The notes under the pieces: model-generated
Told to the model about the DNA's origin: nothing
The model's input: only the letters and a program-made list of their open reading frames with translations
Database searches by the model: none
Assembly (NCBI GenBank): GCA_023451395.1
Contig: JAEXZL010000022.1
Location: 1 to 5,822 of the forward strand
Direction: 5' to 3'
Source of the DNA: Bacillota bacterium
Lineage (GTDB): Bacteria > Bacillota > Clostridia > Clostridiales > Clostridiaceae
DNA: 5,822 nt
Part shown: piece after piece, positions 1-5,822 of the stretch
How positions within the stretch are numbered: position 1 is the stretch's first letter
Layout of the letters: the number at the start of each line of letters is the position of its first letter
Position numbers and translations under genes: made by a program

Positions 1-195
1 CGTAAAGGACATGATTTGCGTTATGCAATTGATTCGAATAAACTGAAAAATGAACTAGGTTGGGAACCAAGTTTACAGTTTGAAGAGGGGATAGAGAAAA
101 CTGTTAGATGGTATTTGGATAATCAGAACTGGATGGATAATGTGACAAGTGGTGATTATCAAAAAGACAATGATAGAGATGATAAATCTCTTTAA
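1..195 (+). CDS. rfbB: dTDP-glucose 4,6-dehydratase, C-terminal 64 residues (5' end outside window)
   Basis: Frame 1 is open from the window edge to a TAA at 193-195. The peptide opens with RKGHDLRYAIDSNKLKNELG and continues WEPSLQFEEGIEKTVRWYLD. This is the C-terminal signature of RmlB/RfbB, an extended short-chain dehydrogenase (GHDxRYAID, K-ELGW-P, F-eGi-kTv-WY). The full enzyme, usually about 350-380 residues, uses bound NAD+ to convert dTDP-glucose to dTDP-4-keto-6-deoxyglucose in the cytoplasm, the entry step to dTDP-L-rhamnose and other dTDP-6-deoxysugars. The Rossmann fold and catalytic residues lie upstream and cannot be checked. After the familiar NVTSGDYQK the tail becomes acidic and ends DNDRDDKSL, where many Bacteroides homologues, as I recall them, end with a KYYEKMY-like stretch. 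Its place directly before wzx suits a nucleotide-sugar module at the head of a polysaccharide operon. The family call is firm; which final sugar is made cannot be decided here. Confidence 0.92.
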   Translation, partial: RKGHDLRYAIDSNKLKNELGWEPSLQFEEGIEKTVRWYLDNQNWMDNVTSGDYQKDNDRDDKSL

Positions 196-273
196 TAAGA
201 GCATTTTTATATTGGTAAAATGAATTATTAAAGTTTTCTATAAACATTAATAATTAACGGATAAATTTTTATT

Positions 274-1824
274 TTGACTGAAAATATTACACAAAATAAT
301 TCTAAACGTATAGCGAAGAATACATTACTTCTTTATATTCGGACATTCATTACAATGGCCATAAGTTTGTATACTTCACGTGTGATTTTAGAAGTTCTAG
401 GTATAAATGATTTTGGAATTTATAATGTTGTAGGTGGATTTGTTGGAATGTTCGCTTTAATTAGTGCTACATTAACATCGTCTACACAACGCTTCATTAC
501 ATATGAATTAGGAAAAAAAGATGAAAATCATAGTCAGGAGATTTTCTCGACAGCTGTATTAATACATATAATTATAGCACTCGTAATAATCGTACTTGCA
601 GAGAGCATAGGTGTATATTTTTTGAATAATCAAATGAATATCCCTATATCAAGATTAACGGCTGCTAACTGGGTGTTTCAGTTTTCATTAATAACATTTG
701 TTGTTAATATTATTAGCATCCCATATAATTCAACTATAATTGCACATGAACGGATGGCTGCTTTTGCTTATATCACTTTAATAGAGTCTATTCTGAAATT
801 ACTCATCGTTTATCTATTGATATTATCCACTTTTGATAAGTTGATAATATATGGAGCTTTAATGTTGCTGGTTTCTTTAGCTATTCGTATAATTTATGGG
901 GTGTATTGTTCGAAAAATTTTATTGAATGTAAATTCAAATTAGTAAAAGAACGTTTTTATTATAAACAAATTTTAGGATTCTCTGGCTGGAATATAATTG
1001 GGTCCTCATCGGTCGTTTTGACTAACTATGGAATTAATATTCTTTTAAATATATTCTTTGGTGTAGCAGTTAATGCGGCTAGAGGAATTACGACACAAGT
1101 TGATAATGCTTTAAATCAGTTTGTAAGCAATTTTGTCATGGCACTTAATCCGCAAATAACAAAATCTTATGCATCTGGAAATAGAGAATATATGATGAAA
1201 CTTGTAATGACTGGTTCGCGTTATTCTTATTATCTTTTGTTGATTATGGTAATACCCATTCTTTTCGAAACAGAATATATTCTTGCATGTTGGCTGAAAA
1301 ATACACCAAAATATACAGTTATTTTTGTACAGTTATCTTTGATATATATGTTATGTCAATCTCTCTCAAATACTTTATTTACTGCAATGTTAGCCACTGG
1401 CAACATACGGAATTACCAAATAATTGTGGGAGGATTAGCTTTGATGGCATTTCCGCTTTCATATGGTCTTTTTAAAATGGGATTTGAGCCAGCATATTGC
1501 TATTATGCAACTATTTTTATTTCTATTCTTTGCCTTGTTGTTCGTTTAATAATGCTACATAGGATTATAGGGTTGTCTATACGAATATTTTTTAAGGATG
1601 TTATAGTAAGGGTTATAATGGTTTCTATATTATCATTGATATCTCCATATATTATAATTAGTTTCATGACGCAAGGATTAGAACGTTTTATAATACTTTC
1701 CTTAGTGTCATTGGTAGCTACATGTATCTTTATGTTTTTCAGTGGAATGTCTAAGGATGAACGCACGTTTTTTATAACATATATCAAGAATAAATTTAAT
1801 AAGAGATATGAAAGAAAATTCTAA
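274..1824 (+). CDS. wzx: Wzx-type polysaccharide flippase (MATE/PST-like membrane exporter)
   Basis: This 516-residue, very hydrophobic protein has about 14 predicted membrane segments by eye (roughly residues 15-36, 47-68, 92-118, 132-150, 163-186, 188-211, 236-262, 281-298, 316-338, 345-366, 380-402, 405-427, 441-465, 470-490). The N-terminus KRIAKNTLLLYIRTFITM, followed by LYTSRVILEVLGINDFGIYN and the STQRFITYELG loop, is typical of Bacteroidetes oligosaccharide flippases of the MOP superfamily. Such proteins move undecaprenyl-diphosphate-linked repeat units from the cytoplasmic to the outer face of the inner membrane. The start is TTG at 274: an in-frame stop (262-264) lies just upstream, and the first in-frame ATG (355, Met28) would remove most of the first membrane helix and the conserved KRIAKNT segment. 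ATT at 271 is a less likely alternative. The basic tail NKFNKRYERKF is encoded partly in the 17-base overlap with the next gene, implying translational coupling. Substrate specificity cannot be read from sequence. Confidence 0.92.
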   Translation: MTENITQNNSKRIAKNTLLLYIRTFITMAISLYTSRVILEVLGINDFGIYNVVGGFVGMFALISATLTSSTQRFITYELGKKDENHSQEIFSTAVLIHIIIALVIIVLAESIGVYFLNNQMNIPISRLTAANWVFQFSLITFVVNIISIPYNSTIIAHERMAAFAYITLIESILKLLIVYLLILSTFDKLIIYGALMLLVSLAIRIIYGVYCSKNFIECKFKLVKERFYYKQILGFSGWNIIGSSSVVLTNYGINILLNIFFGVAVNAARGITTQVDNALNQFVSNFVMALNPQITKSYASGNREYMMKLVMTGSRYSYYLLLIMVIPILFETEYILACWLKNTPKYTVIFVQLSLIYMLCQSLSNTLFTAMLATGNIRNYQIIVGGLALMAFPLSYGLFKMGFEPAYCYYATIFISILCLVVRLIMLHRIIGLSIRIFFKDVIVRVIMVSILSLISPYIIISFMTQGLERFIILSLVSLVATCIFMFFSGMSKDERTFFITYIKNKFNKRYERKF

Positions 1825-2776
1825 TATAAATAAAGCATTAGCTTATTATATCGGATATTCGACAGATGACCTTATTCGTTATAAAGCATCTTCGGGCGGT
1901 ATAGGAACATCTATCATTAAATATCTCCTTTCAACGTCTGAATATGATACCTCTATGACTTTTGTTTATGATAAAGAAAAGTGCGGCTATATTCCAAAAT
2001 TGATATATGACTTTAATGAAATAAATATCTGTGGTAGTGTTTATCAAGATATCGATATATTCTCTTTTTTAAAAGAGAATATATCGAGTATTAAAAATGG
2101 TATTATAGTGACTTGTATGCCTTGTCAAGTTCAAGGAATACGGTCCGTGTTGGATAGGAATAATATTAATAATTTTATTATATCATTCTGTTGTTCAGGA
2201 CAAACTACTCTTGAGGGAACATGGCTTTGTTATCGGTATATGGGTATTGATAAAAGTCAGGTGATTAATATGCAATATAGGGGAAATGGGTGGCCAAGTG
2301 GGATACAAATAGAATTGTTTGATGGTAAAAAAATATATAAAAATAATTATACTTATCCTTGGAGATTAATGCATCAGTCAAAATTATTCCGTCCCAAACG
2401 TTGCCTCATGTGCAAAGAAGATATTAGCTATAAGGCGGATGTATCATTAGCAGATCCTTGGTTGGGAAAATATAAAATTAGTGACAAAATAGGTCATACA
2501 ATGTTTTTAATCAATACAGAGAAGGGATTAGCTTTTATTGAAGAAATGAAAAATAAGTCGTTATTGCGGCTAATAGATTCTTCTGTGGAAGACTATATAG
2601 AAGCTCAAGGACATACTATAATGGCCAAAGATAAAGCATCGCTAGAAAAAAAGTTTAATAATATATTATCAAAAATGGGGAATAATATATTATATAAGAA
2701 AATCATGACATTATCTCCATTCATGCTTAGATTTCATATGCTTATAATTCGAATTGTTTATAAAATTGTTAAATAA
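1808..2776 (+). CDS. FrhB-like protein (coenzyme F420 hydrogenase/dehydrogenase beta-subunit family), no ferredoxin domain
   Basis: This 322-residue protein shows the ordered motifs of the FrhB family: R24-YKASSGG (to residue 31), ICGSVYQD around 74-81 (family GSkYvQS), CMPCQVQG at 103-110 (family GTPCQ-aG), SFCCSG at 126-131 (family DliCHG), YRGNGWPSG at 157-165, CLMC at 199-202 and ADVSLADPW at 210-218 (family aDi-vGDfW). Family members bind a flavin and usually an iron-sulfur centre and act in redox chemistry. Many polysaccharide-locus members also carry an N-terminal 4Fe-4S ferredoxin domain with CxxCxxC repeats; here the protein starts almost at the SSGG motif, so that domain is absent. 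Cysteines pair up (103/106, 128/129, 199/202), which could ligate a cluster. The C-terminal 35 residues are hydrophobic and basic (LSPFMLRFHMLIIRIVYKIVK region) and may touch the membrane. The gene overlaps wzx and sits 7 bases before a pyruvyl transferase-like gene, a recurrent pairing in surface-glycan loci. Reaction and substrate are unknown. The family call is firm, the function is not. Confidence 0.87.
   Translation: MKENSNINKALAYYIGYSTDDLIRYKASSGGIGTSIIKYLLSTSEYDTSMTFVYDKEKCGYIPKLIYDFNEINICGSVYQDIDIFSFLKENISSIKNGIIVTCMPCQVQGIRSVLDRNNINNFIISFCCSGQTTLEGTWLCYRYMGIDKSQVINMQYRGNGWPSGIQIELFDGKKIYKNNYTYPWRLMHQSKLFRPKRCLMCKEDISYKADVSLADPWLGKYKISDKIGHTMFLINTEKGLAFIEEMKNKSLLRLIDSSVEDYIEAQGHTIMAKDKASLEKKFNNILSKMGNNILYKKIMTLSPFMLRFHMLIIRIVYKIVK
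2052..2087. repeat. Perfect 17-bp inverted repeat with 2-nt spacer inside the FrhB-like gene
   Basis: Left arm TCGATATATTCTCTTTT (2052-2068) and right arm AAAAGAGAATATATCGA (2071-2087) are exact reverse complements separated by TT (2069-2070). Symmetry fails immediately outside (A2051 against G2088). It covers codons 82-94 (IDIFSFLKENISS) of the FrhB-like protein without disturbing the frame. With only two unpaired bases, the RNA hairpin would open a few pairs at the tip. No T-run follows the stem on either strand, so it does not look like an intrinsic terminator. An mRNA processing, pausing or stability element, or a dyad protein-binding site, are possibilities only. Confidence 0.85.
2657..2693. 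repeat. Short AT-only direct repeat, each copy palindromic
   Basis: AATAATATATTAT occurs at 2657-2669 and again at 2681-2693, a 24-base period. Each contains the 12-base palindrome ATAATATATTAT. The repeat is in frame and gives a duplicated NNIL tetrapeptide (residues 284-287 and 292-295) in the tail of the FrhB-like protein. In such AT-rich sequence (I count 10 G/C in the 60 bases 2641-2700) it may be no more than low complexity. Confidence 0.5.
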
Positions 2777-2783
2777 AAATATA

Positions 2784-3920
2784 ATGAAACCATATATTAT
2801 CATTTCAGGACTTAATTTTAGAGATAATAATAGAGGAACAGCAGCTTTAAGCTATGGCTCACTTTCTTTCTTGAATGAGAGAGAATTGTTATCAAAGGAG
2901 ACGAAAATTCTAAATTTTCGTTTTGTGAAAAATCTTTTTAAATCAAAAAATAGGGGAACTAATATTCAAAAGATTGATATAGCAGGTGTGAAATGGGAAT
3001 ATTTAACGGTTAATGTTTTTTTTGTAGAAGCTTTGTTGTTTAAATATTTGCATATTTGTTTACCTTTTACTAATTTAGGACGAATGATAAAGCAAGTCGA
3101 GTACGTTGCTGCAATTAATGGAGGAGATGGCTTTTCAGATATTTATAATACTACCTCTTTTCTCAATCGGTTGCCTGATATCAATTTAGCAATGAAATTT
3201 AATATTCCTGTTATTATTCTTCCTCAAACATTAGGACCATTTAGAGAGAGCAAGAATAAAGTTATAGCTGACCGTATACTTTGTTACGCTAGTCAAATTT
3301 TTGTTCGTGATGATAAATATGCTTCTGATTTGGAGGCAATGGGATTGAAGTATGAACAAACGAGGGATTTGTCATACTATATGAAACCGGAACCTTTTAA
3401 CATTGAAATTAAGGCTAATGCAATAGGTATTAATATAAGCGGATTGGCTTATAGCAATAAATTTAGAACTCTTTCAGGGCAATTCTCTACGTATCCATAT
3501 CTCATAAATAAACTTATTGTTTATTTCCAACAGAAGAATATTGCGATTTATTTAATACCTCATTCATATAATTATCAGAAAGTAGAAGTTGCAAATGACG
3601 ATTTGGAAGCTGCACGTGATGTCTATTCTAAATTGCATGATAAGAGCAATATTATACTTATTGATCAAGATTTGATTTCGCCCCAAATAAAGTTTATTAT
3701 ATCTCAAATGAAGTTTTTTATTGGTACACGTATGCATGCTAATTTTGCAGCTATGTATACAGGAGTACCATTGTTTGGGTTAGCATATAGTTATAAATTT
3801 CAAGGAGCATTTGAAGCAAATGGCTTTTATGATAGTACAGCCATGATAAATGATATCAGTGAAAAGGAAGCAGATGCTATAGTAGAGAGAATAGTTACAA
3901 AATATAAAAGCTTGGACTAA
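2784..3920 (+). CDS. Polysaccharide pyruvyl transferase family protein
   Basis: Starting from the ATG at 2784 this is a 378-residue soluble protein of the polysaccharide pyruvyl transferase family (CsaB/WcaK/PssM-like, GT-B-like fold). Visible motifs are the N-terminal ISGLNFRDNNRGTAAL (residues 8-22), INGGDGFSD (111-119), ILPQTLGPF (145-153), FVRDDKYASDL (173-183), GINISGLAY (215-223, start of the second domain), IPHSYNY (258-264), GTRMHANFAA (314-323, with the family's conserved Arg-x-His) and GVPLFGLAYSYKFQG (327-341). Characterised members transfer pyruvate from phosphoenolpyruvate to a sugar in the repeat unit, forming an acidic ketal in the cytoplasm; some relatives may have other activities. 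An in-frame TTG at 2754 would add ten residues (MFIKLLNKNI) and overlap the previous gene by 23 bases. I prefer the ATG because the family's GxNFxxNNRG segment then lies close to the N-terminus and the gap is 7 bases. Acceptor sugar is unknown. The family is secure; the exact donor is inferred. Confidence 0.9.
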   Translation: MKPYIIISGLNFRDNNRGTAALSYGSLSFLNERELLSKETKILNFRFVKNLFKSKNRGTNIQKIDIAGVKWEYLTVNVFFVEALLFKYLHICLPFTNLGRMIKQVEYVAAINGGDGFSDIYNTTSFLNRLPDINLAMKFNIPVIILPQTLGPFRESKNKVIADRILCYASQIFVRDDKYASDLEAMGLKYEQTRDLSYYMKPEPFNIEIKANAIGINISGLAYSNKFRTLSGQFSTYPYLINKLIVYFQQKNIAIYLIPHSYNYQKVEVANDDLEAARDVYSKLHDKSNIILIDQDLISPQIKFIISQMKFFIGTRMHANFAAMYTGVPLFGLAYSYKFQGAFEANGFYDSTAMINDISEKEADAIVERIVTKYKSLD

Positions 3921-3948
3921 TTTTAGCCTATATTACAATATCCGCTCT

Positions 3949-5247
3949 ATGGCATTTATTCAATCTTGGTTAACCATTATCATTCTTGTGGCTTTTTTCG
4001 TAAAGTTGCGAATAGGTCTGGTTTTGTATCTCGCTTACTTTTTTTTGGTTCCATATTTTAATATAAATTTTTTAGGGATTTCTCTGAGCTGGAATTTTGC
4101 GAATATTTTACTTCTTATTGCTTTTGTCATAGATTATTATAAACATCACGGTAAAGTCAGGTTGGATTTGCGTCCATTCTATCCATTTATTTTTTTCTAT
4201 GCTATGATGCTTATTATGATGCCTTTTCAGGAGTTTGTTCCAACAAATATTGCATTGAATTCATGGCGTGCAAATATGATGACTAATTTAGTATTACCAA
4301 TAGTTATGTGGAATGTGTCTAGATATGATCCTAAAATCATTAGATATAGTAGAAACTGTATGGTTATTGTAATTATTGTCATCGTTATATATGGAATTTT
4401 CTTGTTGACCTTGAATGGATTAAATCCTTATGTCTATTTTATGGCACAGATTAATAATGCAGAATTGCGTGAGGCTCAATTTGGTGAGCAAATGGCTCGG
4501 CTTATTATCAAAATATCATCGGTGTTCACTCACCCTATGATTTTCGGTCTATTTTTAGGCTTAGCAATGGTATACCTTTATTCTTTGAAAGATAAAATAA
4601 AACCATTATTTGTATATTTATTGATGTTTTTTATTGTTGTTTGTATTTTTCTTTGTGGCATCCGTACTCCGATAGGTGCCATGTTTCTGACTGTTTTCTT
4701 TTATCTATTAATGTTACGTCGAATTAAACCGATGATATATGTCGCTGTTATAGGATTTATTGGTTATATTATTATTGAAAATATACCAGAACTATTAGCA
4801 ATGGTAGATTCAATTTTTATTAAGGATAGTCGCAAAACGAATGTGGAAGGCTCTTCTATTGATATGCGTATGGAGCAACTGAATGGTTGTTTAAGGGAAA
4901 TACAGAATTGTTTAATTTTTGGAAAGGGATATGAATGGTGTGGCTATTACATGTCCATTCATGATCTTCACCCTGTTTTATTAGCTTTCGAGTCTCTTAT
5001 TTTCGTTGTACTTTGTAATAGTGGTATAGTAGGCTTGTGTGTGTGGGTCATTACATTTGTTTGGTTATTTAGGGGGGTATATAGAATGAACAAGAATGTT
5101 AATGTAACATTGTTTGTGATTACATTAGCTGTTTATTACATTGCTTATTCGGCTATTACAGGAGAATATGGTTATATGAAATATTTTATTATTTTCTATA
5201 CGCTATTATTAATGGAGTCGAAAATATTTATAGGTAGAAAACATTGA
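3949..5247 (+). CDS. wzy: O-antigen/capsule polymerase-like membrane protein (Wzy candidate)
   Basis: This 432-residue protein is almost entirely hydrophobic helices (by eye near residues 5-20, 22-38, 48-63, 77-93, 110-124, 136-155, 193-211, 217-236, 240-256, 261-277, 344-369, 385-403, 409-425). One long polar loop at about 278-342 is expected to face the periplasm. That layout matches Wzy polymerases and O-antigen ligases, which join lipid-linked repeat units outside the inner membrane. Supporting short motifs are FTHPMIFGLFLGLA (193-206), CGIRTPIGA (236-244), SIDMRMEQL (303-311), IFGKGYEW (323-330) and a histidine (341) before the next helix, followed by NSGIVGL (357-363), which resembles the SxR...GxG...H...GiiGl pattern of the Wzy/WaaL C-terminal domain. 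ATG at 3949 is used, 28 bases after the previous gene. With wzx nearby and no other polymerase candidate here, Wzy is the likeliest role. WaaL-type ligase is the alternative; Wzy sequences are poorly conserved, so confidence is moderate. Confidence 0.82.
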   Translation: MAFIQSWLTIIILVAFFVKLRIGLVLYLAYFFLVPYFNINFLGISLSWNFANILLLIAFVIDYYKHHGKVRLDLRPFYPFIFFYAMMLIMMPFQEFVPTNIALNSWRANMMTNLVLPIVMWNVSRYDPKIIRYSRNCMVIVIIVIVIYGIFLLTLNGLNPYVYFMAQINNAELREAQFGEQMARLIIKISSVFTHPMIFGLFLGLAMVYLYSLKDKIKPLFVYLLMFFIVVCIFLCGIRTPIGAMFLTVFFYLLMLRRIKPMIYVAVIGFIGYIIIENIPELLAMVDSIFIKDSRKTNVEGSSIDMRMEQLNGCLREIQNCLIFGKGYEWCGYYMSIHDLHPVLLAFESLIFVVLCNSGIVGLCVWVITFVWLFRGVYRMNKNVNVTLFVITLAVYYIAYSAITGEYGYMKYFIIFYTLLLMESKIFIGRKH

Positions 5248-5328
5248 TTTGAGTAAGCTATTTAGTTTATCAGAAATATGTATATATTATTATTTTACTG
5301 AAATTTATTAAGTGTTAATATATAAGAT

Positions 5329-5822
5329 ATGATTACAAAAGCAAGAGTTATTGCATTTTACCTCCCTCAATTTCATCCAATTAAGGAAAATGACGAATGG
5401 TGGGGAAAGGGTTTTACGGAGTGGACAAATGTAGGAAAAGCTAAACCCTTGTTTAAAGGACATTATCAGCCACGAGTTCCTGCGGATTTAGGCTACTATG
5501 ATTTAAGGATGCCTGAGGTTAGAGAAGCGCAAGCGGATATGGCACGTGAGGCAGGGATAGAGGGATTTATGTATTGGCATTATTGGTTTGGTAATGGTAA
5601 ACAGATACTTGAACGTCCTTTTAATGAAGTTTTATCGTCAGGAAAACCTGATTTCCCATTTTGTTTGGGATGGGCTAATCATAGTTGGACGCGTAGGACG
5701 TGGAATAGTGATGCCCAAAAACATAAGAATTTAGATTTGATGATACAAGAATATCCTGGTGATGAGGATATTGTACAGCATTTTGATAATGTATTACCTG
5801 CGTTTAAGGATAAAAGATATAT
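5329..5822 (+). CDS. WbsX-type (GH99-like) glycosyltransferase family protein, N-terminal 164 residues (3' end outside window)
   Basis: The frame opens at ATG 5329, 81 bases after wzy, and stays open to the window edge. The protein begins MITKARVIAFYLPQFHPI and carries NDEWWGKGFTEWTNV (residues 21-35), GHYQPRVPADLGYYDLR (44-60), GIEGFMYWHYWFG (76-88), RPFNEVL (96-102) and FCLGWANHSWTRR (111-123). These are hallmarks of the WbsX family, annotated as glycosyltransferases but with a glycoside hydrolase 99-like TIM-barrel domain. Members are common in O-antigen and capsule loci. Whether they transfer or trim sugars is not well settled, and no signal peptide is visible, so a cytoplasmic role on the lipid-linked repeat unit is inferred. 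Single-domain members are roughly 350-400 residues, so a little under half may be present; other members are fused to glycosyltransferase domains, which cannot be checked here. The start is supported by the YLPQFH motif lying a few residues in, as in homologues. This gene looks richer in G+C than its upstream neighbours. Confidence 0.92.
   Translation, partial: MITKARVIAFYLPQFHPIKENDEWWGKGFTEWTNVGKAKPLFKGHYQPRVPADLGYYDLRMPEVREAQADMAREAGIEGFMYWHYWFGNGKQILERPFNEVLSSGKPDFPFCLGWANHSWTRRTWNSDAQKHKNLDLMIQEYPGDEDIVQHFDNVLPAFKDKRY

Noticed and set aside
208..215. Bacteroides-type -7 box (TATATTGG against TAnnTTTG) ahead of wzx
   Set aside because: It matches five of six consensus positions, but there is no TTTG-like -33 element at the right spacing, and such matches are common in AT-rich DNA.
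1287..1475. Second-frame open stretch of 62 codons inside wzx
   Set aside because: It is a shadow in another frame of wzx, with no recognisable domain and no independent start context.
1503..1787. Minus-strand open frame of 94 codons inside wzx
   Set aside because: It is wholly contained in a well-supported membrane-protein gene, has no recognisable motif, and fits an antisense shadow.
2052..2087. Intrinsic terminator at the 17-bp inverted repeat
   Set aside because: The T-run is inside the stem/loop rather than after it, the stem is AT-rich, and neither strand has a following poly-T tract.
2754..2783. Upstream TTG start for the pyruvyl transferase, adding ten residues
   Set aside because: It overlaps the FrhB-like gene by 23 bases and the extra MFIKLLNKNI has no family motif. 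The ATG at 2784 gives a normal N-terminus and a short gap.
3921..3948. Regulatory site between the pyruvyl transferase and wzy genes
   Set aside because: The gap is only 28 bases, with no repeat, no hairpin and no Shine-Dalgarno-like purine run.
5248..5328. Promoter or terminator between wzy and the WbsX-like gene
   Set aside because: The 81-base gap is AT-rich with no stem followed by T-run and no convincing -33/-7 pair; TAGTTTAT near 5262 is too weak a match.
1..5822. CRISPR array, tRNA/rRNA gene, insertion sequence, toxin-antitoxin or defence system
   Set aside because: I saw no regularly spaced repeats, cloverleaf-like segment, transposase motif or paired terminal inverted repeats. Every gene fits surface-polysaccharide synthesis.

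Overview
The window is an AT-rich stretch of a surface-polysaccharide (capsule or O-antigen) biosynthesis locus. It most likely comes from a Bacteroidetes member of the Bacteroides/Parabacteroides/Prevotella type. This rests on recognising the protein families (a Bacteroides-like RmlB tail and Wzx N-terminus), on strong A+T bias, and on the lack of purine-rich Shine-Dalgarno sequences ahead of most starts. The genus is an inference, because there is no rRNA or housekeeping gene to fix it.

All six genes lie on the + strand and are tightly packed. In order they are: (1) the last 64 codons of dTDP-glucose 4,6-dehydratase (rfbB/rmlB), which supplies a dTDP-6-deoxysugar precursor; (2) a 516-residue Wzx-type flippase with a TTG start; (3) a 322-residue FrhB-like (coenzyme F420 hydrogenase/dehydrogenase beta-subunit family) flavo/iron-sulfur protein, overlapping wzx by 17 bases; (4) a 378-residue polysaccharide pyruvyl transferase family protein, 7 bases further on; (5) a 432-residue multi-spanning membrane protein that is the best candidate for the Wzy polymerase; (6) the first 164 codons of a WbsX-type (GH99-like) glycosyltransferase/glycan-processing protein, cut by the window end.

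Together these fit a Wzx/Wzy-dependent pathway. Sugar nucleotides are made (RmlB), repeat units are built and decorated on a lipid carrier on the cytoplasmic face (pyruvyl transferase-like, FrhB-like and WbsX-like proteins plus glycosyltransferases outside the window), then flipped (Wzx) and polymerised (Wzy). The spacing (77 bases or so before wzx, then -17, +7, +28 and +81 bases) suggests one transcript. I found no convincing internal promoter or terminator.

The most unusual features are a perfect 17-bp inverted repeat with a 2-nt spacer inside the FrhB-like gene, and the cysteine-rich, ferredoxin-less form of that FrhB-like protein sitting next to a pyruvyl transferase. There is no RNA gene, mobile element or CRISPR array, and no non-coding stretch exceeds 81 bases. 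I see no clear case for a wholly new system. The FrhB-like/pyruvyl transferase pair is the part whose biochemistry is least understood.
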